Assembly: GCF_001276515.1 (NCBI RefSeq)
Contig: NZ_LDVZ01000008.1
Span: forward strand, 7,307 to 71,306
Origin: Haemophilus sp. C1
GTDB taxonomy: Bacteria > Pseudomonadota > Gammaproteobacteria > Enterobacterales > Pasteurellaceae
Direction of reading: 5' to 3'
Length of the DNA: 64,000 nucleotides
The stretch's first letter is position 1, and each line of letters opens with the position of its first letter. Positions 40,529-51,427 of the stretch are shown here, in pieces. The notes below the pieces were generated by a model. It was not told the origin of the DNA, searched no databases, and saw only the letters and a list, made by a program, of their open reading frames with translations. The translations under genes were made by a program, and so were the position numbers.

Positions 40529-43500
40529 TTAAAAACTAAAACTTAGTTTTACTTCAGCAGCTTTTTGTTTCTCTGCTTGTTTAGCTTTTGTTAATCCGCC
40601 AATTAAACTTAATTTTACATTATGGTATTTCAATTTAAGGCCAGCATTATATTGTTGTTGATTTTCAACGTTGTAAGAAAAATCATATCCATTTACATTA
40701 ATTTTTCCGTTTCCTTGATTTACATCATATCGAGCAGATAAAATTGGTGTAATAGAAAACTCACCTAAGTTATAGGTATAACTTAAATCAAGTTGAGCAA
40801 AGGTTGTTTTGACGGATATAGGGCTTACTTTAATGCGATCTTGACCTAATGCAAAATTAGAGCTTGATAAGTAGCCATAACGAATACCTACACTTGGTTT
40901 AACCCTAAAATTCCCTATGTTAAACGCTTTGCCAGTTATTAAGCCTATTTGTGTTGTATGACGATCAAATTTAGCATTATTATTGGTTTGTAGGTTGCTT
41001 TGGAACTTGCCGTAGCCTAAATCAATGCCCAAATACCAATGATTATCCGCATAATATTTAGAATAGAAATTAACTTGTGCTAGAGTATTTTTACTTGTTG
41101 CCTCATCAAGGCTGTTACTATTCCGAACATAAGTCAATATACCACCTAGCTGAATATTTCTCGTCACAGATTTATCTAAGCCTAATTGGCTTCTTACACT
41201 TTGAGAACTAAAACGACGATATTGGCTTGAGGAATAATTTTCGTTCATCAAAGAATTAGATACCCAAACGCTATATTGCCCCTCATTATTTATTTCTAGT
41301 TGATTAATATGTTGAGAAATCGCTTTTCCAACATTTAATGCAACAAATTGTGCTTTTGCCATTGAGTCAGAAAGTACAGCATTGGTGTTTTTACTAATGA
41401 GATCTCGCAGTTCAGGTTGAGTTTTTTCTGATTTGCCTGCTTCAGGCTGAGTAGAATTATCAGTCACACTCACTTCTAGTGGAGCGGTTTCCTCAGGGCG
41501 TTTTTCAGACGTTACTGTTTCTGCCGCCGTATTTTCAGGTTGAGCTGTTTCTGATTTATTTACTTCAGACTGAGAGGAAGTTTCAGTCTCTTCAGATTTA
41601 TTTTGCGGTTCAACAGCCTCTACTTTTTTGTAAGTAATAATATAAGCATTTTTTCCGCTCGATTTCATTTCGGTCGCAATTAATCCATTAAAAGATTTTT
41701 TATTTTTATCAAGTGAATTATTAAATGCGGATTTTAATACAACGTATTCTGCTAAGATTTCCCCATCTGGGCTTTTATGTGTAATCATTACTTGTTCAGG
41801 TATATCAATAACAATTGAATGTCCTGTGCCAGTTCTATTAAAATCGTTATCTTGATTTTTTGTGGCTACATTGGTGGTCGTCGCAGAATTTGGAGTGGGT
41901 AGAGGAGTATCAACAACATTAACCGTTTCTTCATTTTTATGATCTACTTGAGTAGCCTCTGTGGTTTGATGTCTTTTTTCAACTTCTGAATTATATAAGC
42001 GATAAATTCCATTATCTTTACGTAATTCATATTTCCAAGCACCTAAATCAACGGTATTCCCAACTAATGACACATTTAATTTAAAATCACCTGAAGCAGA
42101 GTTTTTTACCACTACTTTATCGCCTTGCTTATCAGTAAGATCAGTCAAGTAATAGAAATGCCCATTGCCTGATAAGTTATTCACAGTCAGCGTGTTATAT
42201 TTTTTCACACTGTTTTCATTCTCTGCTGTATTTAAATGAATATGTCCATTGTCTACATTTAAGTGATTAACATTGCTATCGTCAGTTAAATACCATTTAC
42301 TATTTTCGGTTAAACGTACTTGGCTGTTTCCACCTGCCTGAATTGAGCCATGAAAATTGGCTTTGCCTAAGGTAAAGTTTGCACTCTCGGTTAAATTTAC
42401 ATTACCGCGCAAATTAGTTGGATTAAAACTATTGAGTGCTTTTGTAGATAAAGTACCATTATGGCAAGTCACATAGCCTGTATAGTCAGAACGCACACAG
42501 ACCGTATCCCCAGCTTTATAGCCAATATGCACTTGAGCATTATCTGAGGCTGTGACATTAGAAGTAATATTTGCAATATTGCGTCCTGAATAAAGGGTGG
42601 CATTGCCACTCACTTTTATTACGGTTGCTTTAAAAGTGCGGTCAATCCAGTCATTTTCTACCACCACTTCATTATTTTCAGTAAAGTGTTGATCTTTTTC
42701 CGTTGAAGAAATATTAGCAATATCTCTTGCGTGTGGTGTTGGTCTGCCGGAAAGGAATAATGTACCTTTTTCAACTTTTAATTCACCGTTAAGGTTTGTT
42801 CCGCCTGTCAATAAAAAGCGATTTTGATCGGTTTTACCGCTAAAAGTGATATTTAATTCACCATTTGTGCCTTTACCATCATCTTCACCAAAGTAGCCAT
42901 TAAAACCATTCATACGCTCATTGTTGATATGATTCATTACATTTATTTTGGCATCTGTTTCATTTTCACCCATATATAGCCAATCTTGATTATTTTCTTT
43001 TCCATTACAAGGCATTTCAGCACGAGGACTAGAACCTCTTTTTAAGGCATAATATATTCTACATTCACTACTATAATAGAGGTGTTTACCATATGGCACA
43101 GGAGTAACTCGTAAAGGGTTTTCTTCATCTCGTGGTTGCATCGTATATATTTGATTAATTTGATTTAAATTTGTAATCAAATTATCCCCAGTAATAGTTA
43201 CATTAGAGGATTTACTGGTATTGTGATTAACTAATCTAGCCCCCTCATCCATATTTCTAATATGATCAAATTTAAGTGAATTACCGTTTAAATCTAATCG
43301 TCCCCCTCTAAAACCAAAATAAATTGAATCAGGTTTAATCTGTTTATCATCTGTAAGTATAACTGTTGGGCGACCGCTCAAAATTCCTAGTTGTGCAAAA
43401 TCCAGTACTTTATTATTGGTGTCAGCTTGCTGTTTTAAGATAACGATACCGTCACCAACTTTAAGCAATCCTTTATTTTCTCCCTTTCCTTCAACAACTA

Positions 43501-44836
43501 ATGTACCTTTACCAATTTTTGCTAAACGATCAGATGTTGGATTATGTAGTTTCCAAACAACTTCTTTTCCTTCATCAACAGAAATCCCAGCCCCTTTCCA
43601 AGTAGTATCATTGGAAGTGCCTTCAACTGTATAATTACCCTTAAAGAACAATCCACCTGCGCCTTGATTGATATTATTCTCTAAAGTAATTGTTCCATTT
43701 CCATTAAAGGTCACATTCTTGTTATTTATCTTATTCAAAGAAGTAGCATCATTATAAATAACACTTGAGTCATTTGAAGTTTTCCAATTATAGGATTCTG
43801 AAGAGCCTGTTAATGAACCCGCATCATTTTTCTTATAAATTTCTTCTGCAAATTTTGGCTTATAAATATTCCATTCTTGCCAAGATTTTTTCTTATACCC
43901 TCCCCAAAAATCATAAGCACCAAGGAAAAGCCATTTCTCTTTAGATTTATCATAAACAAATAACGGTGAGCCACTATCTCCCAAGACAGCATAATTAGTA
44001 AGCGGTTTACGAGATAATATCTTTTTTGGATCGTTATGATCTTCGGTTGAATCACCAAACCCAATGAGTCCATCGTCTGTATGATTCACTTTATAAGGCG
44101 TTCCAGCAATACCATAAGTATAGGCGTCACCAACCAATTTTAGATTATCCCCTCCAACTTCATGGTTATCTAAAATTAAGCTGTAATTATCTCCTTTTTT
44201 ATAAATAAATTGACTACCACTTCCAAGTCTTACAAAAGCAGGATATTTATCGGTGTTGTTATATTCGCCCTTATTGCTACTTTCGGTTGATGGCTCAATA
44301 GGAGCGACTTCGGTCACAAATTTATCAAGGCGCGGCATATAGTAGTCTTCACGGCGTTTTTGAGAATGTTCTTCTTTAGTTATAGGATCTCTCGTCAATT
44401 CAGAAGGAAAACTATTTTTTTCAACGGTGTAATATCGGTTTTCTTCGGACGATACATCTCGGTGTGACTTAGCATTACCTCGTTCTCTATGTCCATTCAA
44501 ATTCCCAAAATGAAGTTCACTCACATTATCACCAACGTGTTTTACGCCTACTACATATTGTGGATTCACCAAGGTGGCAATTCGTTTATCTACATCTACC
44601 ACGCTAAAATCAATCATCGGAATACCGTTAGGTAAGGCAGTGCCCAAATCTTTATTATTTTTATCTTTTACCAGCATATTTGTTGCCCCCACAGAGAACA
44701 TTCCTTTGTTTTCTGAAAAATCACGGAATATTTGATAATCCACATCGTCTCTAACTAACGCGGCTTCTGTATAAGGGATTAGTGCATAGGCGACAGTTAG
44801 GGCAATAAAATTAAGTTTGAATTTTTTATTTAGTAT
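40529..44836 (-). CDS. iga: IgA1-specific serine protease autotransporter, with ATA in place of the start codon
   Basis: A type V autotransporter that cleaves human IgA1. From the ATA at 44836 the frame encodes 1435 residues: signal peptide ([20 protein letters not shown], cleavage near residue 25), chymotrypsin-like domain with GDSGSP and catalytic Ser at residue 288 (the position I recall for strain Rd), beta-helix to about residue 960, a Pro/Glu/Thr-rich linker, and a C-terminal barrel (about 1180-1435) ending KLSFSF. The ribosome-binding site AAGGA is intact 8 nt upstream, but no ATG, GTG or TTG occurs in frame before GTG 44743, which lies after the signal peptide. Secretion therefore depends on initiation at ATA. 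Compared from memory with Rd, about 28 residues near residue 919 and the polybasic part of the linker are missing. Confidence 0.9.
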   Translation of the reverse strand: MLNKKFKLNFIALTVAYALIPYTEAALVRDDVDYQIFRDFSENKGMFSVGATNMLVKDKNNKDLGTALPNGIPMIDFSVVDVDKRIATLVNPQYVVGVKHVGDNVSELHFGNLNGHRERGNAKSHRDVSSEENRYYTVEKNSFPSELTRDPITKEEHSQKRREDYYMPRLDKFVTEVAPIEPSTESSNKGEYNNTDKYPAFVRLGSGSQFIYKKGDNYSLILDNHEVGGDNLKLVGDAYTYGIAGTPYKVNHTDDGLIGFGDSTEDHNDPKKILSRKPLTNYAVLGDSGSPLFVYDKSKEKWLFLGAYDFWGGYKKKSWQEWNIYKPKFAEEIYKKNDAGSLTGSSESYNWKTSNDSSVIYNDATSLNKINNKNVTFNGNGTITLENNINQGAGGLFFKGNYTVEGTSNDTTWKGAGISVDEGKEVVWKLHNPTSDRLAKIGKGTLVVEGKGENKGLLKVGDGIVILKQQADTNNKVLDFAQLGILSGRPTVILTDDKQIKPDSIYFGFRGGRLDLNGNSLKFDHIRNMDEGARLVNHNTSKSSNVTITGDNLITNLNQINQIYTMQPRDEENPLRVTPVPYGKHLYYSSECRIYYALKRGSSPRAEMPCNGKENNQDWLYMGENETDAKINVMNHINNERMNGFNGYFGEDDGKGTNGELNITFSGKTDQNRFLLTGGTNLNGELKVEKGTLFLSGRPTPHARDIANISSTEKDQHFTENNEVVVENDWIDRTFKATVIKVSGNATLYSGRNIANITSNVTASDNAQVHIGYKAGDTVCVRSDYTGYVTCHNGTLSTKALNSFNPTNLRGNVNLTESANFTLGKANFHGSIQAGGNSQVRLTENSKWYLTDDSNVNHLNVDNGHIHLNTAENENSVKKYNTLTVNNLSGNGHFYYLTDLTDKQGDKVVVKNSASGDFKLNVSLVGNTVDLGAWKYELRKDNGIYRLYNSEVEKRHQTTEATQVDHKNEETVNVVDTPLPTPNSATTTNVATKNQDNDFNRTGTGHSIVIDIPEQVMITHKSPDGEILAEYVVLKSAFNNSLDKNKKSFNGLIATEMKSSGKNAYIITYKKVEAVEPQNKSEETETSSQSEVNKSETAQPENTAAETVTSEKRPEETAPLEVSVTDNSTQPEAGKSEKTQPELRDLISKNTNAVLSDSMAKAQFVALNVGKAISQHINQLEINNEGQYSVWVSNSLMNENYSSSQYRRFSSQSVRSQLGLDKSVTRNIQLGGILTYVRNSNSLDEATSKNTLAQVNFYSKYYADNHWYLGIDLGYGKFQSNLQTNNNAKFDRHTTQIGLITGKAFNIGNFRVKPSVGIRYGYLSSSNFALGQDRIKVSPISVKTTFAQLDLSYTYNLGEFSITPILSARYDVNQGNGKINVNGYDFSYNVENQQQYNAGLKLKYHNVKLSLIGGLTKAKQAEKQKAAEVKLSFSF

Positions 44837-44887
44837 GTTGGCTGTCCTTATAAATTGATTTTAAAAAGTAGATTTTATAGGACCAGT

Positions 44888-44915
44888 TTTATATTACGGC
44901 TATGAGGTGATTCAA
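44888..44915 (-). promoter_or_regulatory. Candidate iga promoter
   Basis: On the minus strand TTGAAT (44915-44910), a 16-bp spacer and TATAAA (44893-44888), about 50 bp before the iga start position. The 240-bp recF-iga gap also has a 6-bp inverted repeat GTGAAT-CAT-ATTCAC (44992-45006) and a Fur-like sequence at 45020-45038. Confidence 0.5.
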
Positions 44916-45019
44916 ATCTTGGAGATGTGTTGCGGTGTTAATTTGCTAGTTTTATTTTAGGGGAGTTTTTTTACCATAAATTGTTTAAAAAGTGAATCAT
45001 ATTCACCAATAAATTACTG

Positions 45020-45038
45020 GCTAATGATAATTATGTAA
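45020..45038. promoter_or_regulatory. Fur-box-like sequence upstream of iga
   Basis: GCTAATGATAATTATGTAA matches the 19-bp Fur consensus GATAATGATAATCATTATC at 13 of 19 positions, including TAATGATAAT. It lies about 105 bp upstream of the candidate iga -35 box, so its effect there is uncertain. The region is AT-rich, which raises the chance of a random match. Confidence 0.35.
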
Positions 45039-45076
45039 CTTTTAAAAATTCAATTATTTTTCACCGCACTTTTGAT

Positions 45077-46156
45077 CTAATCTAACGCTTTAATGATTCC
45101 ATTATCGACTGAAAACATTTTTCTGTTTTCGACTTGCATCTCTTTTAATTGTTCTTGAGTAATGGCTGTAACAAACACTTGTGAACCGCTTTGTTGTAAT
45201 CGTTCTGCCAACAGTGCTCGTTTATATTGATCTAATTCTGATGCAAAATCATCGATCAAAAAAATACAATGGCGTTGCTTTTCTTTCATTAAATGCTCGC
45301 CTTGAGCCAGTCTTAATGCGCACATTAAAAGTTTAAGCTGTCCACGAGAAAGTACATCTTCCACTGGCAATCCTTGTGCTTTGAAACGAAAATCAGCTTT
45401 TTGAGGTCCGGAAAATGTGTAATTTAAGGCGCGATCTCGTTCAAAATTTTGCTCAAGAACCTCTGCATAATCCGTATTTTTTTCCCATCCTTGATGAAAG
45501 CTGACATTAATGTCTAATTCAGGGAGGAAAAGTTGGCAAGTTTGCTCGATTTCAGGGCGTAGCGCTTCTGCATATTCGGAACGCCATTGATTCACTTGAT
45601 GAGCGAGTTTGGCAAGCTCGACATCCCAAACTTTAATAGCGGAGTAGGGCTGATTTTGTGCAAGGGCGGCATTTCGCTGTTTGAGTAATCGATTAAGATT
45701 GCTCCAAGCTGCATAAAAACTTGTTTGATGATGAAAAAGTCCCCAATCCAAAAACGCTCGGCGATAACTTGGCCCACCATTCAGTAAGGTTAAGCCCTCT
45801 GGGGTGATTAATTGCATTGGCAAAAGATGAGCAAGATCGGAAATTTTATTGCCATCTTCACCGTTAATTTTTACTAACGTGTTGCCTTGACGAAGTTTTT
45901 GTAATCCCACTGACCATTGATGTTGGCTTTCTTGGATTTGTCCAAATAGGGTAAAGTGAGGTTCGTCGTAAGAAATGATGCGATTTGTTACCGCACTTTT
46001 GAATGAGCGTCCGTGACCAAGATAAAAAATTGCTTCTAATAAGCTTGTCTTCCCGCTACCATTGTTGCCAACCAAAAAGTTAAAGCCGGGATCAAAATCA
46101 AGATCCACGGCTGTTAAGTTACGAAATTTTTCGACCAGTAAGCGCGAAATCGCCAT
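45077..46156 (-). CDS. recF: DNA replication and repair protein RecF
   Basis: RecF, an SMC-like ATPase, helps RecO and RecR load RecA at gaps. The 359-residue product has Walker A VGNNGSGKTSLLEAIFYLGHG, split from the ABC signature VLSRGQLKLLMCALRLAQG and Walker B HCIFLIDDFASELD. It begins 1 nt after dnaN ends, in the conserved dnaA-dnaN-recF operon. An uptake signal core at 45990 lies in the coding region. Confidence 0.96.
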   Translation of the reverse strand: MAISRLLVEKFRNLTAVDLDFDPGFNFLVGNNGSGKTSLLEAIFYLGHGRSFKSAVTNRIISYDEPHFTLFGQIQESQHQWSVGLQKLRQGNTLVKINGEDGNKISDLAHLLPMQLITPEGLTLLNGGPSYRRAFLDWGLFHHQTSFYAAWSNLNRLLKQRNAALAQNQPYSAIKVWDVELAKLAHQVNQWRSEYAEALRPEIEQTCQLFLPELDINVSFHQGWEKNTDYAEVLEQNFERDRALNYTFSGPQKADFRFKAQGLPVEDVLSRGQLKLLMCALRLAQGEHLMKEKQRHCIFLIDDFASELDQYKRALLAERLQQSGSQVFVTAITQEQLKEMQVENRKMFSVDNGIIKALD

Positions 46157-46157
46157 A

Positions 46158-47258
46158 TTATAAACGCATTGGCATAATTACATATTCGCTACTGTTGTCT
46201 TCACAGTTTTCGATTAAGCAACTAGAAGAGGCATCAGTTAGGCGCATGCGAACTTGATTGCATTTAAGCGCATTTAGCACATCAAGAATATAGGTGACAT
46301 TAAAACCGACTTCTAATTCTTCTCCATTGTAATTGACATCTACGATTTCTTCCGCTTCTTCATGTTCGGTGTTGGAAGCCGTAATTTTTAGTTGGTTTTC
46401 GCTTAAGTTTAAACGCACGCTACGCACGCGCTCATTCGATAAGATTGATGCGCGTACAAAGGCTTGTTTAAGAATTTCCCAGCTGCCTTCGACAATTTTT
46501 GTTGCATTACGAGGCAACACTCGGCGATAGTCAGGGAAACGACCATCAATTAATTTTGATGTAAATACAATGTTTTTTAGATGAATACGTAAATTGTTGG
46601 TACCGATTTGTAAACGCGCTGGTTCATCACTTGTTTCTAATAAACGAACAAGTTCTAACACGCCTTTACGCGGTAAAATCACAGAATGATTTTGTAATTC
46701 TTGTTCAAGCGAGATGGTGCACACCGCAAGTCTATGGCCATCTGTTGCCACAGTACGCAATAAATTGCCTTCTGTTTCAAACTTCATGCCATTTAAGAAA
46801 TAGCGCGCATCTTGGTTTGCCATGGAAAATTGAGTGGCTTCAATTAAACGGCGTAAGGTATTTTGCGGTAGTTCAAAATCTACTTCAGATTGCCAATCCG
46901 TGAGGTTTGGATATTCTTCTGCAGGTTGGGTTGTCAGTGTAAAACGGCTACGCCCAGACTGCACTAATGCACGATCTTCTTCAAAAGTAACCGTGATTTC
47001 TGAATCATCAGATAAAGTGCGGCAAATATCTAAGAATTTTTTTGCTGGAATCGTGAAGGTGCCATTTTCAGAAGACGATGAAAGCTGAGTTTGACTCGAT
47101 AATTCGACTTCCAAATCTGTGCCTGTGATAGTCAATCGATGGTCTTCAATTTGCAACAACACGTTGTTTAATACAGGAATGTTTGGACGACTACTCAATA
47201 CGCCACATACTTGTTGCAACGGTTTTAATAAATTTTCTCTTGAAATACTAAATTGCAT
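46158..47258 (-). CDS. dnaN: DNA polymerase III beta clamp
   Basis: The sliding clamp of the replicase. The 366-residue product has three clamp domains of about 120 residues. It starts MQFSISRENLLKPLQQVCGV and ends with EYVIMPMRL, the hydrophobic C terminus that lines the peptide-binding pocket; DARYFLNGMKFE and RFPDYRRVLPRN are typical. It follows dnaA after 12 bp and precedes recF by 1 bp. Confidence 0.98.
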   Translation of the reverse strand: MQFSISRENLLKPLQQVCGVLSSRPNIPVLNNVLLQIEDHRLTITGTDLEVELSSQTQLSSSSENGTFTIPAKKFLDICRTLSDDSEITVTFEEDRALVQSGRSRFTLTTQPAEEYPNLTDWQSEVDFELPQNTLRRLIEATQFSMANQDARYFLNGMKFETEGNLLRTVATDGHRLAVCTISLEQELQNHSVILPRKGVLELVRLLETSDEPARLQIGTNNLRIHLKNIVFTSKLIDGRFPDYRRVLPRNATKIVEGSWEILKQAFVRASILSNERVRSVRLNLSENQLKITASNTEHEEAEEIVDVNYNGEELEVGFNVTYILDVLNALKCNQVRMRLTDASSSCLIENCEDNSSEYVIMPMRL

Positions 47259-47270
47259 TGCGTTCTCCTT

Positions 47271-48635
47271 TTATGCGGACAAAGTGCGGATTAAATTCGC
47301 CCAATCTTCTTGAATGCTATTGTCTTGCTCGCGGAATTTTGGTACTTCGCGGCAAGCGTTTAATACGGTAGTGTGATCACGGTCAAAGGCACGACCGATT
47401 TCAGGTAAACTGCGGTTTGTGAGTTCTTTTGCTAACGCCATTGCAATTTGGCGAGGACGAGTCACTGAGCGCGCTCGACTTTTTGATTTTAAATCTGAAA
47501 CCTTAATTCGATAATATTCAGCTACTACTTTTTGAATATTTTCAATGGTAACCAAGCGTTCTTGCAGAGCCAAAATATCTTTCAAGGTATCACGCACGAA
47601 ATCAATATCAATGTCACCTCCTTTGAAGTCTTGCATTGCTTTCACTCGATTTAATGCCCCTTCGAGTTCACGCACGTTGGTACGCAAGCGTTGAGCAATG
47701 AAGAAAGCGACTTCTTCTGGTAAATGCATATTATGTTCTTCCGCCTTTTTCAATAAAATCGCTACGCGAGTTTCAAGATCGGGCGGCTCAATAGCTGTTG
47801 TTAAGCCCCAGCCAAAACGTGATTTTAAACGTTCTTCAATTTTTTCAATTTCTTTAGGATAACGATCTGACGTTAAGATAATTTGGCGACCCGTTTCAAA
47901 TAAGTTATTGAATATATGGAAGAATTCTTCTTGGGTTTTTTCTTTTTCAGCGAAAAATTGAATATCATCCACTAAAAGCGCATCGAGAGAACGATAGAAT
48001 TTTTTGAACTGATCCATTTTATTGTCACGCACTGCTTTTACCATATGTTGCATAAAGTTATTTGCGTGAATGTAAAGCACGCGCGCATTCGGTTTATTGG
48101 CTAAAATGCCATTGCCAATTGCGTGTAATAAGTGGGTTTTACCTAAACCTGTACCACCATATAAAAAGAAAGGATTGGCCGAAGGTTCGCCTGGAGCTTG
48201 AGCAAGTTTTTGACCGACTGCGCGTGCGAGTTGGTTCGATTTACCTTCAACAAAGTTATCAAATAAGTGTTTAGTATTTAGATGGGATTCAAATTTTACT
48301 GAAGCACTAGATTCAGCTTGAAAATCTACCGCACTTTCTTTTTTAGGATTGTCACTTGGTGCACTCTCCACTACTTTAGGTGCTGGTTTGACCCCTTCTT
48401 TTAAAGAAATGCGCAGTTCAGGATTTTGTGCAAGTGTTTGACAAATTTGCTGGATTTGTGCGAGATAATGAGTTTCCACCCAACCTTTCACAAACATATT
48501 CGATGCGTATAATACGATGTGGTTATCTGATACTACATCAGCCTGTAAAGGGCGAAGCCAAGTGCTAAGATCGCTGGCTGAAACTTGATCTTGAAGTTGT
48601 AACAGGCAACTTTGCCAAAGATTTGAGAGATTCAC
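47271..48635 (-). CDS. dnaA: Chromosomal replication initiator DnaA
   Basis: The 454-residue initiator has domain I ([21 protein letters not shown]), a variable domain II with an uptake signal at 48328, the AAA+ domain III with Walker [20 protein letters not shown] and Walker [14 protein letters not shown], and DNA-binding domain IV with the signature [18 protein letters not shown]. It is divergent from rpmH. No cluster of TTATCCACA DnaA boxes was seen in the 254-bp intergenic region, so the origin is not evident here. Confidence 0.98.
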   Translation of the reverse strand: MNLSNLWQSCLLQLQDQVSASDLSTWLRPLQADVVSDNHIVLYASNMFVKGWVETHYLAQIQQICQTLAQNPELRISLKEGVKPAPKVVESAPSDNPKKESAVDFQAESSASVKFESHLNTKHLFDNFVEGKSNQLARAVGQKLAQAPGEPSANPFFLYGGTGLGKTHLLHAIGNGILANKPNARVLYIHANNFMQHMVKAVRDNKMDQFKKFYRSLDALLVDDIQFFAEKEKTQEEFFHIFNNLFETGRQIILTSDRYPKEIEKIEERLKSRFGWGLTTAIEPPDLETRVAILLKKAEEHNMHLPEEVAFFIAQRLRTNVRELEGALNRVKAMQDFKGGDIDIDFVRDTLKDILALQERLVTIENIQKVVAEYYRIKVSDLKSKSRARSVTRPRQIAMALAKELTNRSLPEIGRAFDRDHTTVLNACREVPKFREQDNSIQEDWANLIRTLSA

Positions 48636-48732
48636 AAAAGGATCCTTGTTGTTTTTGTAATAGAGAAAAGTGCGGTAAAAATTAGCGGAGATTTTACAAT
48701 AAATGAGTGGAAAGATCTTCTAAAAAATCGGC

Positions 48733-48760
48733 TTGAGATTTATACAAAAATCCGTATAAT
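48733..48760 (+). promoter_or_regulatory. rpmH promoter with GC-rich discriminator
   Basis: TTGAGA (48733-48738), 16-bp spacer, TATAAT (48755-48760), followed at once by CCCCCC. A C-run discriminator after the -10 box is a feature of growth-rate and ppGpp-sensitive ribosomal promoters. About 130 bp of leader, with a GGAAGTCCGAGAG segment, separates it from rpmH. Confidence 0.75.
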
Positions 48761-48889
48761 CCCCCCGATTTTGGAAGTCCGAGAGTTTTTCCCGAAAAAT
48801 TTCCGTTTCTTATTTGACGAACGCGTATTTTATGATTAAAATTGCGCTCTATTTTTATTAACTCATAATCTGGATTTAGGTAGATTACA

Positions 48890-49024
48890 ATGAAACGTAC
48901 ATTTCAACCTTCTGTATTAAAACGTAGTCGTACTCACGGTTTCCGTGCTCGTATGGCAACTAAAAATGGCCGTCAAGTTTTAGCGCGTCGTCGTGCTAAA
49001 GGTCGTAAAAGTTTATCTGCATAA
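48890..49024 (+). CDS. rpmH: 50S ribosomal protein L34
   Basis: A 44-residue basic protein, [20 protein letters not shown], then [20 protein letters not shown] and SLSA, the complete L34. The ATG follows TAGGTAG. It begins the conserved rpmH-rnpA-yidD-yidC-mnmE run. Confidence 0.98.
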
Positions 49025-49036
49025 TCAGCGTTCTTA

Positions 49037-49396
49037 GTGGTTAAGCTGAACTTTTCAAGGGAGTTACGTTTGTTAACTCCCGTTCAATTCAAAAATGTCT
49101 TCGAACAACCGTTCAGAGCTAGCACTCCAGAAATAACCATCCTTGCCAGAAAAAATAATCTTGAGCGTCCTCGCTTAGGTTTGACTGTGGCTAAAAAACA
49201 TTTAAAACGAGCTCATGATCGTAATCGTATTAAACGCTTAGTACGAGAAAGTTTTCGTTTATCGCAACATCGTTTACCAGCATGTGATTTTGTTTTTGTT
49301 GCAAAAGGTGGTATTGGTAAGCTTGATAATAGCTCTTTTGTGCAAATCTTAGAAAAATTATGGCAACGACACATTCGTTTGGTGCAAAAATCTTAA
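49037..49396 (+). CDS. rnpA: Ribonuclease P protein component
   Basis: The protein subunit of RNase P, which matures tRNA 5' ends. The 119-residue product starts at GTG 49037 ([20 protein letters not shown]) and contains the RNA-binding RNR motif [20 protein letters not shown]. The 3' end overlaps yidD by 37 nt. RNase P also processes C4 antisense RNA in phage P1, a point relevant to the element near 57.9 kb. Confidence 0.96.
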   Translation: MVKLNFSRELRLLTPVQFKNVFEQPFRASTPEITILARKNNLERPRLGLTVAKKHLKRAHDRNRIKRLVRESFRLSQHRLPACDFVFVAKGGIGKLDNSSFVQILEKLWQRHIRLVQKS

Positions 49397-49620
49397 TTGG
49401 ATTTATTCGTTTCTATCAACTTGTTATTAGTCCTCTTATCGGACCGCGTTGTCGGTTTGTGCCTACTTGTTCTTGCTATGGCATTGAAGCGTTAAAAACA
49501 CATGGATTGTTAAAAGGTAGTTGGCTTACTCTAAAACGTGTATTAAAATGTCACCCCTTGAACGCTGGTGGATTCGATCCTGTTCCACCTAAAATCAATA
49601 ATAACGATGAGAAAAAATAA
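49360..49620 (+). CDS. yidD: Membrane protein insertion efficiency factor YidD
   Basis: An 86-residue membrane-associated protein that aids YidC-dependent insertion. Family pattern: [20 protein letters not shown], then [19 protein letters not shown] and [17 protein letters not shown]. Its start lies 37 nt inside rnpA and its stop overlaps the yidC start by 1 nt (TAATG), so translation of the three is coupled. Confidence 0.94.
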   Translation: MATTHSFGAKILIGFIRFYQLVISPLIGPRCRFVPTCSCYGIEALKTHGLLKGSWLTLKRVLKCHPLNAGGFDPVPPKINNNDEKK

Positions 49621-51248
49621 TGGACTCAAGACGTAGCCTATTAGTGTTAGCGCTAATTTTTATTTCTTTCCTTGTTTATCAGCAATGGCAGTTGGATAAA
49701 AATCCACAGGTGCCAACTGAGCAAACAACTTCAATGACTGCCAATTCTGATGTTCCGGCAAGTTCTCCTTCTTCTAATTCACAAGTTGTAGCAGATTCTC
49801 AAACTCATGGCCGTATTATTACCCTTGAAAACGATGTATTCCGTTTGAAAGTTGATACTTTAGGTGGTGATGTAATTAGTTCTGAATTATTAAAATATGA
49901 TGCTGAATTGGATTCAAAAACACCGTTTGAGTTATTAAAAGACACCAAAGAACATGTGTATATTGCACAAAGTGGTTTAATTGGTAAAAACGGTATCGAT
50001 ACTCGTTCTGGTCGTGCGCAATATCAAATTGAAGGTGATAATTTTAAATTAGCAGATGGTCAAGCGTCTCTTTCTGTGCCTCTTCTTTTTGAAAAAGATG
50101 GTGTCACTTATGAAAAAATCTTCGTATTAAAACGTGGTAGCTATGATTTAGGCGTAGATTACAAGATTGATAACCAAAGTGGTCAAGCTATTGAAGTTGA
50201 GCCTTATGGTCAATTGAAACATTCTATCGTTGAAAGCTCTGGTAATGTAGCAATGCCAACTTATACTGGTGGCGCATATTCTTCTTCAGAAACAAACTAT
50301 AAAAAATATAGTTTTGGTGACATGAAGGATAATAATCTTTCTATTGATACTAAAGCTGGTTGGGTTGCAGTATTACAGCATTATTTCGTATCTGCTTGGA
50401 TTCCTAATCAAGATGTAAATAATCAACTTTACACAATTACAGATACTAAAAATAATGTTGCGTCAATCGGTTATCGTGGTCCCGTTGTGACTATTCCTGC
50501 AGGCAGCCAAGAGACGATTACAAGTTCATTATGGACTGGCCCTAAACTTCAAAATCAAATGGCTACCGTAGCAAATCACTTAGATTTAACTGTTGATTAC
50601 GGTTGGGCTTGGTTTATTGCTAAACCATTATTCTGGTTATTAACCTTTATTCAAGGGATTGTGTCTAACTGGGGGTTAGCGATTATCTGTGTAACTATCG
50701 TGGTGAAAGCTATTTTATATCCATTAACCAAAGCACAATACACTTCTATGGCGAAAATGCGTATGTTGCAACCGAAAATGCAAGAAATGCGTGAGCGTTT
50801 TGGTGATGATCGCCAACGTATGAGCCAAGAAATGATGAAACTTTATAAAGAAGAAAAAGTAAATCCACTCGGTGGTTGTTTGCCAATTCTTCTTCAAATG
50901 CCAATCTTCATCGCATTGTATTGGACATTTATGGAAGCAGTTGAATTACGCCATGCTCCGTTCTTTGGTTGGATTCAAGATTTATCAGCACAAGATCCTT
51001 ATTATATTTTCCCTATTTTAATGGGTATCTCAATGTTCTTGTTGCAAAAAATGTCGCCAACACCAGTGGCTGATCCAATGCAGCAAAAAGTGATGAACTT
51101 TATGCCATTAGTCTTTATGTTCTTCTTCTTATGGTTCCCTGCTGGTTTAGTGTTGTACTGGTTAGTTTCTAACTTAATTACAATTGCACAACAACAATTA
51201 ATTTACCGTGGATTAGAGAAAAAGGGACTGCATTCTCGTAAGAAATAA
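49620..51248 (+). CDS. yidC: Membrane protein insertase YidC
   Basis: YidC inserts and folds inner membrane proteins alone or with SecYEG. The 542-residue product has an N-terminal helix ([17 protein letters not shown]), a large periplasmic domain (about residues 50-340), and a C-terminal five-helix core with the conserved cytoplasmic loop [20 protein letters not shown] and the [20 protein letters not shown] segment. It ends basic ([12 protein letters not shown]). A 11-bp hairpin terminator follows. Confidence 0.97.
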   Translation: MDSRRSLLVLALIFISFLVYQQWQLDKNPQVPTEQTTSMTANSDVPASSPSSNSQVVADSQTHGRIITLENDVFRLKVDTLGGDVISSELLKYDAELDSKTPFELLKDTKEHVYIAQSGLIGKNGIDTRSGRAQYQIEGDNFKLADGQASLSVPLLFEKDGVTYEKIFVLKRGSYDLGVDYKIDNQSGQAIEVEPYGQLKHSIVESSGNVAMPTYTGGAYSSSETNYKKYSFGDMKDNNLSIDTKAGWVAVLQHYFVSAWIPNQDVNNQLYTITDTKNNVASIGYRGPVVTIPAGSQETITSSLWTGPKLQNQMATVANHLDLTVDYGWAWFIAKPLFWLLTFIQGIVSNWGLAIICVTIVVKAILYPLTKAQYTSMAKMRMLQPKMQEMRERFGDDRQRMSQEMMKLYKEEKVNPLGGCLPILLQMPIFIALYWTFMEAVELRHAPFFGWIQDLSAQDPYYIFPILMGISMFLLQKMSPTPVADPMQQKVMNFMPLVFMFFFLWFPAGLVLYWLVSNLITIAQQQLIYRGLEKKGLHSRKK

Positions 51249-51262
51249 TCTTAAATGAATGG

Positions 51263-51291
51263 AAAGAAAGGCACCAAAAGTGCCTTTCTTT
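51263..51291 (+). terminator. Terminator after yidC
   Basis: An 11-bp stem (AAAGAAAGGCA / TGCCTTTCTTT) with a 7-nt loop, then GTTTTAT, 15 bp after yidC. The remaining 136 bp before mnmE contain two more small hairpins (CGTGG/CCACG at 51303-51321; TAGAGTA/TACTCTA at 51391-51408) but no gene. Confidence 0.8.
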
Positions 51292-51427
51292 GTTTTATCT
51301 GTCGTGGTAAATATGGCCACGTTTAATGATAGTAATAGCGCTGTTGGTAAACATATACATTTTCTCAATAGGGTAATATTACGATTAGTCTAGAGTATGC
51401 TTACTCTACGTGATAATAGGTTTTTTT

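Noticed and set aside
40529..44743. iga read as a protein starting at GTG 44743
   Set aside because: That start lies after an intact signal peptide in the same frame and has no ribosome-binding site. The original start is the ATA at 44836.
44992..45006. ArgR box (GTGAATCATATTCAC) upstream of iga
   Set aside because: Half sites TGAAT/ATTCA are 3 bp apart rather than the 4 bp of the ARG consensus, and no second adjacent box is present.
48636..48889. Chromosomal origin between dnaA and rpmH
   Set aside because: No DnaA box cluster or AT-rich 13-mer array was seen. The region holds the rpmH promoter, an uptake signal and a leader only.
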